From: a virus
Reading direction: 5' to 3' (one strand)
Length of the DNA stretch: 42,890 nucleotides
IMG/VR virus record: IMGVR_UViG_3300047317_000874
Span: 1 to 42,890 of that record
Positions 7,822-16,439 of the stretch are shown here, piece by piece. How positions within the stretch are numbered: position 1 is the stretch's first letter; every line of letters begins with the position of its first letter. Position numbers and translations under genes: made by a program. Under the pieces are notes generated by a model that saw nothing but the letters and a program-made list of their open reading frames with translations, was not told the DNA's origin and ran no database searches.

Positions 7822-8808
7822 TCAGTTGGTCTCCGCGATCAGGACAGCCTGGTCGGTGATGAGGCCGAGACCCCAGATCGCGTACCACGCCAGGGCGTGC
7901 TCACGCCCGAAGTCGAGAATGCCGCCGTCGCGCAGTTCGACCGGCAGCGAGATCGCGTGACCGAATGCGTTGTCGCCCAGGAAGATGCTCTGGTAGACCG
8001 TCTTCCCGCCGGAGTTCTGGATCTGCTTGACCTGCGTGGTCTCGATGAAGACGACGTCGTTGAGGCGGCCGATCTCACCCAAAAGGAAGTTCCCCGGGGC
8101 CGCGTACTTGGTCACCTCGATGAACTCAGGGTCGTCGCGCAGTCGACGCGACTGGTGCGGGTGGACGAACGACACGTAGGTGTCGCCGAGACGCGGGACG
8201 TTCTTGGTTGCGAGGGTCTCCACCGCGTCCTTGACGAGCGCGGCGGTGAAGTCGAACGTGCCGTCCAGGGCGTCGGTGCCGGTCGCGGCGGTGCCCTTGG
8301 AGTACTGCGCCATGACGCCGAACGGCGTGGACTGCGCGTACTTGTTGTAGCCCCAGATCTTGCTGGACGCCTGCAGCAGGGTGTCGCGAGCGGACTGGTC
8401 CAGGTACAGGGCCATGTTGCGGCCGAGCAGGCGGGACGCGGACGCCATGACGTCGTCGAAGGAGGCGTTCAGGAGCAACTCGGAGACGGCCACGGCGTAG
8501 CCGTGCTCCGCGACGGTGATGGAGAACTGGGAGGCGGACAGAGCGTTGGTCTGCATCCGCACGCCTTCGACCAACTGGCTGGCCGAACCGAGGTTGTTGT
8601 ACCGCATGAAGTTGATCGTCAGACCGGGCTGAACGCCCAACTCGGTCTTCTTCACAGCGAACTGTTCGAAGCGAAGGATCGGCATCGACTGGAACAAGAT
8701 TTCCTTGCTCCAGATGGTCTGGATGGCAGCACCAAGGGTGCTGTTGGCGCCCGAGTAGTTCGTCGGGGAAGCCGACAGGTTCGGGGTACCAGTGATCGCG
8801 CTTGGCAT
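7822..8808 (-). CDS. Major capsid protein (N4-gp56 type HK97 fold)
   Basis: The protein has 328 residues. The sequence fits the N4-gp56 branch of HK97-fold capsid proteins: 'IQTIWSKEILFQSMPILRFEQFAV' near 28-51, 'PGLTINFMRYNNLG', 'AEHGYAVAVSELLLNAS', and the C-terminal 'HALAWYAIWGLGLITDQAVLI'. It forms the icosahedral shell. It directly follows the scaffold gene and is followed by a hairpin. The start at ATG 8808 gives the full family length. Confidence 0.9.
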   Translation of the reverse strand: MPSAITGTPNLSASPTNYSGANSTLGAAIQTIWSKEILFQSMPILRFEQFAVKKTELGVQPGLTINFMRYNNLGSASQLVEGVRMQTNALSASQFSITVAEHGYAVAVSELLLNASFDDVMASASRLLGRNMALYLDQSARDTLLQASSKIWGYNKYAQSTPFGVMAQYSKGTAATGTDALDGTFDFTAALVKDAVETLATKNVPRLGDTYVSFVHPHQSRRLRDDPEFIEVTKYAAPGNFLLGEIGRLNDVVFIETTQVKQIQNSGGKTVYQSIFLGDNAFGHAISLPVELRDGGILDFGREHALAWYAIWGLGLITDQAVLIAETN

Positions 8809-8843
8809 ACTTGGATTTCCTTAGTTACGGGTACTCGACCGAA

Positions 8844-9707
8844 TTACGAGTACAGTCCACGCTGGTTCTGGGCAGCCTGTCCGACGCCCAACTGGCCCCG
8901 AATCTTGGCGTACTCGGACATAGGCATCGCCTGGAGGTCCTGGAGGGAGTACGACTTGTGTCCCGGATCGGTGTCCATCGGTCCCGTGGTGGAATAGCCC
9001 GTGGGGCTCACACCGCGCATGGAGGCCCGCTGCTGAATAGCGGCCTGCTGAACCGATTCCAGGATAGCCTGGGTCTTTTCCTTGACGGTACTGATGCTCG
9101 CCTCGACCTCGTCCGGCGAATTACCCGTGACGAAATCGAGAAGTTCCGGAGCGATGTTCTCCGTCTCCTCGCCGACGCGCCGCTGGATGTAGGTCTGGAG
9201 AGCGTTGAACTCCTGCTCCTTGGCGAACAGGGCTCGCTCCTGCGCGCGCTCCTGCTCGAACTGGGTGAACCGCTGGGTCCACTCCTGCTCCTTCTGGGCC
9301 AGGAGGTCCTTGGCGGACATGTCGGCCTCGGCCTGCGCCTTGACCTGCGCGGCGGCTTCCTGCTGCTTGCGTGCCTCGTCGGCCTGGGCTTCCTCGCGTG
9401 CCTTGCGCTGGGCCTCGATCTCGTCCAGGAACTTCTTGTTCTGGGACTCGACGGACTCCAGCCGCTTGTACAACTTGTCCTTCTCCTCCTGGCGCGCCCG
9501 CTGGATGTCCTCGGCGGTGAACCGGGGCTCGGCGGGGGTCACAGGGGCGGGCGTCTCGACGACAGCGGCCGGGATGGTGATGACGGGGTCGCCACCCTCA
9601 CCGGGCTGCGGAGCGCCACCGGCGATGTTGTAGATCGGTGAGCCGTTCTTGCGGCGGCCCAGCAGGGTCATGGCGGGCAGCGAGATGCCCCGAGTATGAA
9701 GCGACAT
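8844..9707 (-). CDS. Capsid scaffolding protein
   Basis: The protein has 287 residues and starts at ATG 9707. It has a short Gly/Pro-rich head ('MTLLGRRKNGSPIYNIAGG' near 13-31) followed by a long charged coiled coil rich in Glu, Gln, Lys and Ala (about 60-190), and a Gly/Gln-rich tail ending 'GVGQAAQNQRGLYS'. This layout and its place between portal and capsid are typical of scaffold proteins that shape the procapsid and then leave. No protease domain is seen. Codons 3-5 carry a near copy of the CTTCATACC motif. Confidence 0.8.
   Translation of the reverse strand: MSLHTRGISLPAMTLLGRRKNGSPIYNIAGGAPQPGEGGDPVITIPAAVVETPAPVTPAEPRFTAEDIQRARQEEKDKLYKRLESVESQNKKFLDEIEAQRKAREEAQADEARKQQEAAAQVKAQAEADMSAKDLLAQKEQEWTQRFTQFEQERAQERALFAKEQEFNALQTYIQRRVGEETENIAPELLDFVTGNSPDEVEASISTVKEKTQAILESVQQAAIQQRASMRGVSPTGYSTTGPMDTDPGHKSYSLQDLQAMPMSEYAKIRGQLGVGQAAQNQRGLYS
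9693..9701 (-). repeat. CTTCATA motif, near copy (CTTCATACT)
   Basis: One-base variant on the coding strand, read as Leu-His-Thr at codons 3-5 of the scaffold gene. Confidence 0.65.
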
Positions 9708-9720
9708 GCGCTCTCGACTC

Positions 9721-11442
9721 CTAGTCGGTGTTGGTGTCCGGGTCTCGGCGTAGTCCGGCCCGTGGGCCGTACGCCTGTGTCACGATTTCGTTAGTCATCT
9801 TCTGAATCTCAGGCGCTGTGATGTTGCCGAGTTCGACACCACCAGGAAGCGTCACTGGATTCGGACCACCAGGCTGCGGGCCGATGGGCTTCCCATCTGC
9901 GTCAGTCTGGGGTGCAGGCGCCTCCGCCCCTTCAGGCGGCATTCCCGTCAGTTGCAGGATAGTAGAATCTATCTGCGCCTTTAGCATTCGCAGAGCGCCC
10001 TGCTGCTTGGCGTCCTCGATCTGCTCCTCGAAGATCTCCCGGACCTTCTCGTCGGGGAACTCCTCACCGAGATCGTGGAGGGCTCCGCGCATGGATTCCA
10101 AGCCCATCGACATCTTTGCCTGGATTTCGTTCAACTTGATGAGCGTGTCGACGGGGAGAGGCGCGGGCCATTCGCACTCGGTGAAGTACGCCATGGGGTC
10201 GAGAACGTCCACCATCGGGGGCTGGTCGTCCTTCATGATTCCCTCGGTGGAGGGGTCGTACAGCCGGGTCTCCGGCTCGAAAGTAAACAGCGTCTTGAGG
10301 ATCAGTTCGTTGATGCCCTGCAGGCCGACCGAGTACTGCATCTTCTTCTGGTCGTACCGAGACATCATCGGCCGGTACATGATGGCCAGGGCCACGCCGG
10401 AGGTGTTGCTCGCAGGCTGCATCTGACCGAGCGCCGTTTCCGGAACGCCGGTGATCTCGTGCATGGCGCGCTTGATCATTTCGAGGTACTGCAGCGGTCC
10501 GGCTAGGTCGACGCCGTTCTCCAGGTTGAAGACCTGCGCGTCCTTGGGTAGTCCACCCCACACCTTGCGAGGGCCCTTTTCGAGGTTGCTCGCTTTCGCG
10601 CCGGTGATGATGGTCACGGGCGCTGCGTGGTAATTGATGATGTCGCTGATGTCGGTGGCCTTCTCGTTGTACTCACGATTCAGGCTGACGATGTCTGCGA
10701 TGTCGGACAGGCCCCAGGGAGAGCCGCTGACCTGGCTGTTTGCGATGTGCTTGACGGGGATCACGCCCAGCGGATTCGGCCGGGAGTCGATCAACTCGTC
10801 GTTCAGGTACTCCTCGATCGTGGAATCCGTGAGGACCTCCACGTATGTGTAGACGCTTCGGGTTCCGTCTTCGCCGGTGGCCCAAAAGCGGTACTTGAGT
10901 TTGAACCGGATCAAGCGGTCGCGGTCGTGCGGGTGCCATTCCGGAAAGCAGAAGGCACTGTTGAGCGGAAGAATGCGTACGCGGCCTGGCTGCTCTTGTC
11001 CCAAGTCATCTACGAATGCCGGTGCGTATGCGACCTTCACGAAGCAGTCACCGGAGACGCCGCCTTGCTGGCCCATCTCCCAGAGCAACTGCTCCTTGCG
11101 GTTGTCCACCTCCCAGGCACGCTTCAAAAGCGCCGGGATGATGTGCTCGTACTGCTTCACGCTCTTGAAGTGGACGCCGCGTCCGAACGTGAAGTTGTTG
11201 ATGTAGTCGGCGAACGCTTTCACGTAGTTGAACGTGATCTGCGCTTCGCCTGCCTCGCGGCGGTATCCCCAGTGGTGACCCAGGTAGTATGCGAAGTTCT
11301 GGGAATAGCGGTTGAGGCGCGGGCCGTGTACTTCGAACTCCTCGTCGGCCAATTCGACCAGGCCGAGAGGCGAGATCGACACAGTGAGGTCGGATCCCGA
11401 AGCCCGCATGCTGGGGCTTGCGAACGAAATGGCACCGCTCAT
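9721..11442 (-). CDS. Portal protein
   Basis: The protein has 573 residues. It has the features of the SPP1/gp6-like portal group: 'YYLGHHWGYRREAGEAQITFNYVKAF' type N-terminal region near 52-76, 'IPVKHIANSQVSGSPWGLSDI' near 232-252, the 'EKATDISDIINY' helix, and 'EITGVPETALGQ' near 345-356 before the stem/crown helices. It forms the dodecameric DNA gate at one capsid vertex and docks the terminase. The C-terminus is Pro/Gly/Gln-rich. Gene order terminase-portal-scaffold-capsid is standard. Confidence 0.92.
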   Translation of the reverse strand: MSGAISFASPSMRASGSDLTVSISPLGLVELADEEFEVHGPRLNRYSQNFAYYLGHHWGYRREAGEAQITFNYVKAFADYINNFTFGRGVHFKSVKQYEHIIPALLKRAWEVDNRKEQLLWEMGQQGGVSGDCFVKVAYAPAFVDDLGQEQPGRVRILPLNSAFCFPEWHPHDRDRLIRFKLKYRFWATGEDGTRSVYTYVEVLTDSTIEEYLNDELIDSRPNPLGVIPVKHIANSQVSGSPWGLSDIADIVSLNREYNEKATDISDIINYHAAPVTIITGAKASNLEKGPRKVWGGLPKDAQVFNLENGVDLAGPLQYLEMIKRAMHEITGVPETALGQMQPASNTSGVALAIMYRPMMSRYDQKKMQYSVGLQGINELILKTLFTFEPETRLYDPSTEGIMKDDQPPMVDVLDPMAYFTECEWPAPLPVDTLIKLNEIQAKMSMGLESMRGALHDLGEEFPDEKVREIFEEQIEDAKQQGALRMLKAQIDSTILQLTGMPPEGAEAPAPQTDADGKPIGPQPGGPNPVTLPGGVELGNITAPEIQKMTNEIVTQAYGPRAGLRRDPDTNTD

Positions 11443-11459
11443 GGTTGAAGTACTCCGGC

Positions 11460-11750
11460 TCAGATCTCGATGACGTGAGTCGGCTTCATCTGCCGTGTCT
11501 CACGCTTGGCCTTGGCGCGGGTCTCGAAAGGCTCTCCGCGCTGGACGACGTTCCCGCTGGGCAGGACCTCGTGAAGGACGTACTGCCGCGTACGGTCGCC
11601 TTCCTCGTTCTCCACGGGAATTCCGCGTACGAGGTAACGGCCGTCGATGAGGGCCTTCCCTACCGTGTCGCCCTTTTCGAGGGGAAGGCGGGGAAGGACC
11701 TCATCGAGGGAGGCGCGCGGAGACCTGCGACGGTCGTTGAAGGCGACCAC
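11460..11750 (-). CDS. Small head-region protein, unknown
   Basis: The protein has 96 residues and starts at ATG 11750. It is basic at both ends and beta-rich between ('GKALIDGRYLVRGIPVENEEGDRTRQYVLHE' region). No domain is recognised. It lies between portal and another small unknown protein, so it is probably a minor virion or assembly factor. Confidence 0.65.
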   Translation of the reverse strand: MVAFNDRRRSPRASLDEVLPRLPLEKGDTVGKALIDGRYLVRGIPVENEEGDRTRQYVLHEVLPSGNVVQRGEPFETRAKAKRETRQMKPTHVIEI

Positions 11751-11755
11751 GGTGC

Positions 11756-12154
11756 TCAGTCCTCGACGACGGCCGGGGAGATGCGCTCGTACCGGCGGCC
11801 GTTGCGGTTGACCTGCTCGTAGGAGACCTCCGCGTAGTCGGCGAAGGAGCCCTGTGCGAACTCGCCCAGGTAGGTGGGCGCCTCGACCCAGGAGGCAGAG
11901 CCGACGTGAACGCGCTCGGCCATGGTCTCGGCCGGGCTCTTCTCGTAGACGTTCGCGTTGTGGTTGGGGCGGCCGGGCGCGGTGAGGTAGCCCTGCATGG
12001 CGCCCTTGGTGAACTCGTTGGGGACGTCCGTGTCGGTGGCGACACCCTCCTCGAACCGGAGAGGACCGCGCCGAACGGAGTTCTCGGCGAACTTGCGCTC
12101 GTAGACCGTGCCGACGCGCTCCTGTGTCTGCGGGTCGGGTGCGAGATTTGCCAT
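11756..12154 (-). CDS. Small head-region protein, unknown
   Basis: The protein has 132 residues and starts at ATG 12154 with AGAGGA upstream. It is rich in Asn, Glu and aromatic residues ('NHNANVYEKSPAETMAERVHVG'-type region). No domain is recognised. An operator-like repeat with two GGTAAC units lies just upstream, suggesting an extra promoter inside the late operon. Confidence 0.65.
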   Translation of the reverse strand: MANLAPDPQTQERVGTVYERKFAENSVRRGPLRFEEGVATDTDVPNEFTKGAMQGYLTAPGRPNHNANVYEKSPAETMAERVHVGSASWVEAPTYLGEFAQGSFADYAEVSYEQVNRNGRRYERISPAVVED

Positions 12155-12170
12155 TCTTGAATCCTCTTCC

Positions 12171-12190
12171 GGTAACCGGGTAACGGTATA
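12171..12190. promoter_or_regulatory. Tandem GGTAAC operator-like site
   Basis: CGGTAACC is followed directly by GGGTAACGGTAT, so two GGTAAC units lie head to tail. The second matches (in reverse) the ATACGGTAAC-type sites found at several other promoters. TTATAC, a possible -10 on the minus strand, overlaps the edge. It sits 17 bases upstream of the start codon at 12154. Confidence 0.45.
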
Positions 12191-12217
12191 AGCGTAGGAG
12201 GAAGCAAGAATTGATTG

Positions 12218-12646
12218 TTAACTAGGGATAGCCTCGGGCAGTGCGAATAGGCTCACCGGCGACACCGTGGCTGCGGGGACGGTGATGTCCCACTCCCGTC
12301 CGCCGGGGAAGCATTCCTTGACGTGCCAGGTGAACGCGGGACTGACTCCCGCCACATCGGTGGCCAGCAGGGAGACGGCCAGCAGGCCGTGGTCGATGCG
12401 CTCGTGGACCTCCTCCAGCCACACCACGGTGTCCCCGTCGACCACCCGGCGCGCGGAGGGGGTGAAGCGGACCATGGACCCGTTCAGGGTGCGGCTCTGG
12501 TCGTCCACGTACTTGGCGGTGATGTCCACCGAGGTGAATCCGGGCGGGAGGGTGATGGGCGGTGTCGTGGGCCCCGCCACGTTGGAGGGCTGCTGCGCGG
12601 TCCACCCGAGCGAGCCCCACTCGTCGCCGTACCAGTCGTTGGCCAT
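12218..12646 (-). CDS. Unknown protein between terminase and portal
   Basis: The protein has 142 residues and starts at ATG 12646, eight bases after the terminase stop. Aromatic-rich N-terminus ('DWYGDEWGSLGWTAQQ'), then a beta-rich body with 'FTSVDITAKYVDDQSRTLNG' and 'GDTVVWLEEVHERIDHG'. The fold looks like an immunoglobulin-like or carboxypeptidase-regulatory-like beta sandwich, as in some decoration proteins, but this is only an impression. Function unknown. Confidence 0.7.
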   Translation of the reverse strand: MANDWYGDEWGSLGWTAQQPSNVAGPTTPPITLPPGFTSVDITAKYVDDQSRTLNGSMVRFTPSARRVVDGDTVVWLEEVHERIDHGLLAVSLLATDVAGVSPAFTWHVKECFPGGREWDITVPAATVSPVSLFALPEAIPS

Positions 12647-12654
12647 GTCGTTCC

Positions 12655-14229
12655 TTACCGGTGGAATTGGGAGTTGCTGACTTCGACCTCGGGCATGGTG
12701 AACTCCTTGGTCAGCACGCACGCCAGCGCCAGGGAGTCGGCGTAGTCGTCGTGGGCGTCGGCCGCGCGGGGAGCCTGGGCCAGCACGTAGGGGCCCTCGA
12801 AGTTCTTCTCCAGGTCCTCCATCTGCTGACGGAAGCGCTTGTAGGACTTCAGGCGGCGTGTGTAGGCGTGCGCGGGCCAGGTCAGCAGGCCCCGGTCCAT
12901 CAGTTCCATCAAGTGTTTCCAGCGCCTGGACTGCTCGGGGCGCTGGGAGGACAGAGGCACGATGGTCAGGTCGGGCAGCAGGACCTTCAGGCGGGATATG
13001 ACGACGTCACCGACACCGCCCTCGTCGACCGCGATGGCCATCACGTTGTAGTTCCGCACGAACTCCACGATGCGGAAGTACTGGGCTTCCCAGTCCAGGC
13101 CACCGAGGTCCAGCCAGTTCAGGATGCGGTGCTCCATGAAGCCGTACTCATCCGGCCGGTCCCAGCGCACCCACACCGCCGTGACGATCGTGCTGTCCTG
13201 CTTGCGGGCGGGGTCGATGCCGATGACGACGGGCGTGGAGTGGTAGGCGTGGACGGCCTGCATGGACACATCGCCCAGCTCGTCCAGGCGCTCGGTGGTG
13301 GTGAACATGCCCTTGTCGAGCAGCCAGATCAACCTGTACGAGAGTTTGAACTCGTCGGAGTCCTCACCGATGCGCAGCAGTTCCTTCTTGACGAACTTGG
13401 CGTAGTTCTCGTTCCACTTCGAGACTTCCTTCCAGTCCGCGTCGAAGTGGTTCTGCCGTGCGCCGCGCCGGGTTGCCCCGCGCTTGTTGATCTGGATCTG
13501 GTTGTAGAAGACACCCTTTTCATAGGTCGGGGTGCCGGTGAAGACCATGGTCGCGTTGGTCGAGGCACCCATCGGGCCGATCGACTTGTTCACCATCTTC
13601 TCGTCGGCGCCCTGGCACTCGTCGATCAGGATCAGGTGGTAGGTGCGGCCTTCGATGGTGGCGCGGGGGTGACAGGTCTGCTTTCGCACCAGCGAGCCGG
13701 AGCGCTTGAGGGAGATGGAGCGGCCCTTGCCCTGCACGGTGTCGTCGATCTCGGGGTCGGCCATGATTTCCAGGGCGTGTTCACTGGTCAGGCGGGCCAC
13801 GATGCGGCCGTACAGGTTGTCGGCCTGCTCCTCGACGGGAGCGAAGGCGCCGACCCACAGGCCTTCCTTGAACTTGCCCAGCAGGTCGGGGAAGATCTTC
13901 GCCAGCCTGGGGAACATGATCATGCAGGCGGCGACGGTGTTGGCCACGGTCTCGGACTTGCCGGACTGTCGGGCGAACAGCGCGGTGAGCGTCGCGCCAT
14001 CGTTGATGATCAGCGACTCGATCAGGCGGGCCGCGAAGGGGCGCTGGTATCCGTAGAGCGGGTGGCCGGAGACCTCATCGACGATGAGGAGCATCTTCGC
14101 GACGATCTGGTCGACGAAGGCCTGGCTGGTCTGATCGAGCACCACTTCGGTGTCGAGCCGCGCCTGGCGCTCTTCTTCTGTCTCGTCGCTGACGTAATCG
14201 TCGTACTCGACGTCCTCCGCTGCAGACAC
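12655..14229 (-). CDS. terL: Terminase large subunit
   Basis: The protein has 524 residues and starts at GTG 14229. ATPase domain: Walker A ARQSGKSE (86-93), Walker B LILIDEC (199-205) and a coupling motif 'VFTGTPT' (229-235). Nuclease domain of the RNase H fold: acidic motifs GIDPARKQDS (337-346), AVDEGG (400-405) and 'HDDYADSLALA' (493-503). It cuts concatemeric DNA and pumps it into the capsid through the portal. A near-perfect hairpin lies three bases before the start and includes the likely ribosome-binding site. Confidence 0.96.
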   Translation of the reverse strand: MSAAEDVEYDDYVSDETEEERQARLDTEVVLDQTSQAFVDQIVAKMLLIVDEVSGHPLYGYQRPFAARLIESLIINDGATLTALFARQSGKSETVANTVAACMIMFPRLAKIFPDLLGKFKEGLWVGAFAPVEEQADNLYGRIVARLTSEHALEIMADPEIDDTVQGKGRSISLKRSGSLVRKQTCHPRATIEGRTYHLILIDECQGADEKMVNKSIGPMGASTNATMVFTGTPTYEKGVFYNQIQINKRGATRRGARQNHFDADWKEVSKWNENYAKFVKKELLRIGEDSDEFKLSYRLIWLLDKGMFTTTERLDELGDVSMQAVHAYHSTPVVIGIDPARKQDSTIVTAVWVRWDRPDEYGFMEHRILNWLDLGGLDWEAQYFRIVEFVRNYNVMAIAVDEGGVGDVVISRLKVLLPDLTIVPLSSQRPEQSRRWKHLMELMDRGLLTWPAHAYTRRLKSYKRFRQQMEDLEKNFEGPYVLAQAPRAADAHDDYADSLALACVLTKEFTMPEVEVSNSQFHR

Positions 14230-14231
14230 AA

Positions 14232-14272
14232 CTAACCCCGATCCCGGTTTTCTTCTCCGGAATCGAGGTTAG
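14232..14272. promoter_or_regulatory. Inverted repeat immediately before the terminase start
   Basis: The arms CTAACCCCGATCCCGG and CCGGAATCGAGGTTAG are separated by 9 bases. In the minus-strand RNA the hairpin contains the GGGG stretch that would be the ribosome-binding site of the terminase. It could be a translational switch or a packaging-initiation (pac/cos) site recognised by the neighbouring helix-turn-helix protein. Confidence 0.55.
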
Positions 14273-14296
14273 GTGTTTTCTGCTACGGGTTTATAA

Positions 14297-14572
14297 TTAC
14301 CGTTTCTTAGGCGTCTTCCTGATGTTTCGCAGCACAAGGATCTGCTGGACGCGCTGCCGGGTCATCCCGAACATCTCGCCCACCATCTCGTGGGTGTAGG
14401 CGCCCCTCTTGGACAGGTACACCGCTTCGATCAGCGCGTCGCGGGCCTCGGTGGAGGTCGCCGGGTAGTCCTGGGCGCAGTCGTCGTCGCAGTACACCTG
14501 TGTGTCCCGCTTGGCCACACCCAGGATCCTGCGGCAACCCCTGCAGCGGACGTCCACCAGTTCACGGAGCAT
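14297..14572 (-). CDS. Zinc-finger plus helix-turn-helix protein (small terminase candidate)
   Basis: The protein has 91 residues and starts at ATG 14572, inside the overlap AATG...TGA with the upstream gene. N-terminal zinc-ribbon-like Cys pairs C10/C13 and C28/C32. C-terminal helix-turn-helix of the sigma-70 region 4 type ('YTHEMVGEMFGMTRQRVQQIL', residues 59-79). A basic tail 'RKTPKKR' follows. Its place directly upstream of the large terminase makes a small terminase or pac-binding role plausible; a transcriptional regulator of the late operon is the alternative. Confidence 0.7.
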   Translation of the reverse strand: MLRELVDVRCRGCRRILGVAKRDTQVYCDDDCAQDYPATSTEARDALIEAVYLSKRGAYTHEMVGEMFGMTRQRVQQILVLRNIRKTPKKR

Positions 14573-14807
14573 TGCGTGCGCCTCCGCCGTTCTCGTGCCA
14601 GGCGCTCTCCAGCCCCTGCAGCACCTCGTCCAGCAGCCCGATCGGGAAGGTCATCCCCCTGCCGTACTCCTCCAGCGACGGCACGAACTCCCGCAGATCG
14701 GCGAACAGCCCGTCCTGCGGGCTCTGCACCGTCGAGACGTGGATCTCCTTGTCCGCCACGTACGCCACTCGCGCGTGGATCGTCCTCTGCTCGGCCAACA
14801 CGTCCAT
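14562..14807 (-). CDS. Small unknown protein at the head of the late operon
   Basis: The protein has 81 residues and starts at ATG 14807 behind a strong GGAGGAG site. It has an N-terminal beta strand segment ('RTIHARVAYVADKEIHV') and a helical C-terminal half ('GLLDEVLQGLESAWHENG'). No family is recognised. It is the first gene of the leftward late operon, just downstream of the divergent control region. Confidence 0.65.
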   Translation of the reverse strand: MDVLAEQRTIHARVAYVADKEIHVSTVQSPQDGLFADLREFVPSLEEYGRGMTFPIGLLDEVLQGLESAWHENGGGARNAP

Positions 14808-14854
14808 AACTCCTCCAATTTTCACTACTACGACCCTACTCCTACGCAAGCAAC

Positions 14855-14889
14855 TTGTCGAGAACGCTTGTCGAGCGTAGGGTGTCGAG
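14855..14889. promoter_or_regulatory. Three direct TGTCGAG repeats in the divergent control region
   Basis: TTGTCGAG occurs at 14855-14862 and 14868-14875, and GTGTCGAG at 14882-14889, spaced 13 and 14 bases. Flanking CTACGC (near 14842) and GCGTAG (14875-14880) form an inverted repeat around two of them. The array lies between the leftward late operon (start 14807) and the rightward gene at 15031, so it is a candidate operator for the late promoter. Confidence 0.5.
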
Positions 14890-15030
14890 TAGCCACAACG
14901 AAGAGCGTGGTCCCCATGTGCTGGGCACCGGAGCGGAGGTACCCTTCGCTTCATCCGGTCTGTGGGGGGCACGGGAAAAGGACCTCTCCGCTGCGGAGTA
15001 CCGACTGGCCTACGTGGACGGAGAAGACCG

Positions 15031-15261
15031 ATGGAAGACTGGAACCTGCAAAACGGCATACAGCGAGCGACCGGCTCCGAGGAGCTGGATGCCCTGCAGC
15101 AGCGCGAGCTGCGATCCGAGCAGATGCGGTTCTACCAGAACGCCAACGCCCCCGAGTGGCACGGCATCGGCGGCAGGCAAGGCATCAAGGAAGCCGCCAT
15201 CGGCATCGGGATCCTTCTCGTCATCGGACTGATCTTCAAGTACGTGCTCGGCATCGGCTAG
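15031..15261 (+). CDS. Small membrane-anchored protein
   Basis: The protein has 76 residues and starts at ATG 15031 with GGAGAAG upstream. The first two thirds are charged and helical ('ALQQRELRSEQMRFYQN'), and a single C-terminal transmembrane segment follows ('AAIGIGILLVIGLIFKYVLGI', about 54-74). It is monocistronic with a strong terminator 15 bases after the stop. It could be a tail-anchored lysis or exclusion protein; nothing specific is recognised. Confidence 0.65.
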   Translation: MEDWNLQNGIQRATGSEELDALQQRELRSEQMRFYQNANAPEWHGIGGRQGIKEAAIGIGILLVIGLIFKYVLGIG

Positions 15262-15276
15262 ACCCCCGAACGACAC

Positions 15277-15310
15277 AAGGCCCCACCGGCAGATGGACCG
15301 GTGGGGCCTT
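15277..15310. terminator. Bidirectional terminator
   Basis: A perfect 13-base stem AAGGCCCCACCGG/CCGGTGGGGCCTT with an 8-base loop, between the plus-strand membrane protein gene and the end of the tyrosine recombinase gene. Confidence 0.85.
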
Positions 15311-15353
15311 CGTCATGCAGAGACAGTTACACCCAGGCGTCACTATCTCTGCT

Positions 15354-16430
15354 TCACTGCGCGCGGCGGAGCTGCACGACGTTGTCCTGCGAGACCATCG
15401 CGGTCAAGAACGGCTTGCCCTTCATGGTCAGGTCCCTCCGCTTGCGCTCACTGGACAGCCCCAGGTACCTCTCGGTCGTGGCCATGTTCGAGTGGTGCAG
15501 CAACGCCGACACCGTCCTCAGCGCCGCGTCGTAGCCCAGCTCGGTGGACATCGAGTCGAAGTACGCGCGGGCGACCGCCCGGCGCAGAGTGTGCGTCCCC
15601 TCGTAGCGGGTCGGCAGCCCCAGCGCCTCCAGCGCTCCCTTGACGATCTTCTCCGTGCGCTGCACCGGCCGGTCGGAGTGCCACACGTACGGCGTGCGCT
15701 CCAGCACCCGGCGCCCTGTCGTCTCGTCCACGTAGTTGCGGGCGATCAGGTTCCCCGACCGCGCCGGAAACAGGTAGTCCTCATCGCGCAGCGGACGGCC
15801 CAGGAGCTGCTGGTACTCGATCATCCACGCGCGCAGCTCCCTCTCCAGGTCGGCCGTCAGCGGCATCTCGTCCTCCTCCCGCGTCTTGATCACCGTGACG
15901 AACAGCTCCGAGCGCGCGAAGTCGACGTCCCCGACCTTCATGCCGGTGATCTCACTCGCCCGGCAGGCGGTGTTGATGGCGGTCGCCAGGTACGCACGGT
16001 GCATGCGGCACTGCGCCTGATCCAGCAGCATCAGCAGGATCGACGGGGCGGGCTGCTGCCGCTTACGACGGGGCTCCGGCAGCGCCTCCACGCCGCTGAG
16101 GTAGTTGTCCAGGTGCGTGTACCCCTCGGCCTTGCAGAAGGCGAAGAACACCTTCAGCCGCTTGCGGTATGCGTTGTGCGTGCCCGGCCCGACCGGCTCG
16201 CGCACAGGCTGCCCCTTGATGCGGGTGGTGTGGGAGTCCATCAGGCCGCCGGGGCCGTAGAAGAAGTCCCGCACGTTGTGGGAGGTGAGCTGCTCGAAGC
16301 TGGGGTCCTGCAGGTGCGCGGTGAATCGCGGCAGCAGCGTGCGGTCCACCCGCATGGTGTTGTCGGCCTTGCCGGAGCGCTGCCGGATGGCCAGGTATTT
16401 CGCGACGGCGCTGCTCAGTGCGATGCTCAC
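15354..16430 (-). CDS. Tyrosine recombinase (integrase)
   Basis: The protein has 358 residues and starts at GTG 16430 behind AGGAGG. An N-terminal core-binding domain (about 1-120) is followed by the catalytic domain with the full set of residues: R157 (ACRASEITGMKVGDV), K182 in the beta hairpin (VIKTREED), H280-x-x-R283 (THTLRRA), H312/H313 (LLHHSN) and the nucleophile Y322 (ERYLGL). It catalyses site-specific strand exchange, probably phage integration and excision or dimer resolution. It is downstream of a small gene by 9 bases and diverges from the large serine recombinase. Confidence 0.92.
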   Translation of the reverse strand: MSIALSSAVAKYLAIRQRSGKADNTMRVDRTLLPRFTAHLQDPSFEQLTSHNVRDFFYGPGGLMDSHTTRIKGQPVREPVGPGTHNAYRKRLKVFFAFCKAEGYTHLDNYLSGVEALPEPRRKRQQPAPSILLMLLDQAQCRMHRAYLATAINTACRASEITGMKVGDVDFARSELFVTVIKTREEDEMPLTADLERELRAWMIEYQQLLGRPLRDEDYLFPARSGNLIARNYVDETTGRRVLERTPYVWHSDRPVQRTEKIVKGALEALGLPTRYEGTHTLRRAVARAYFDSMSTELGYDAALRTVSALLHHSNMATTERYLGLSSERKRRDLTMKGKPFLTAMVSQDNVVQLRRAQ

Positions 16431-16439
16431 GCGTCCTCC

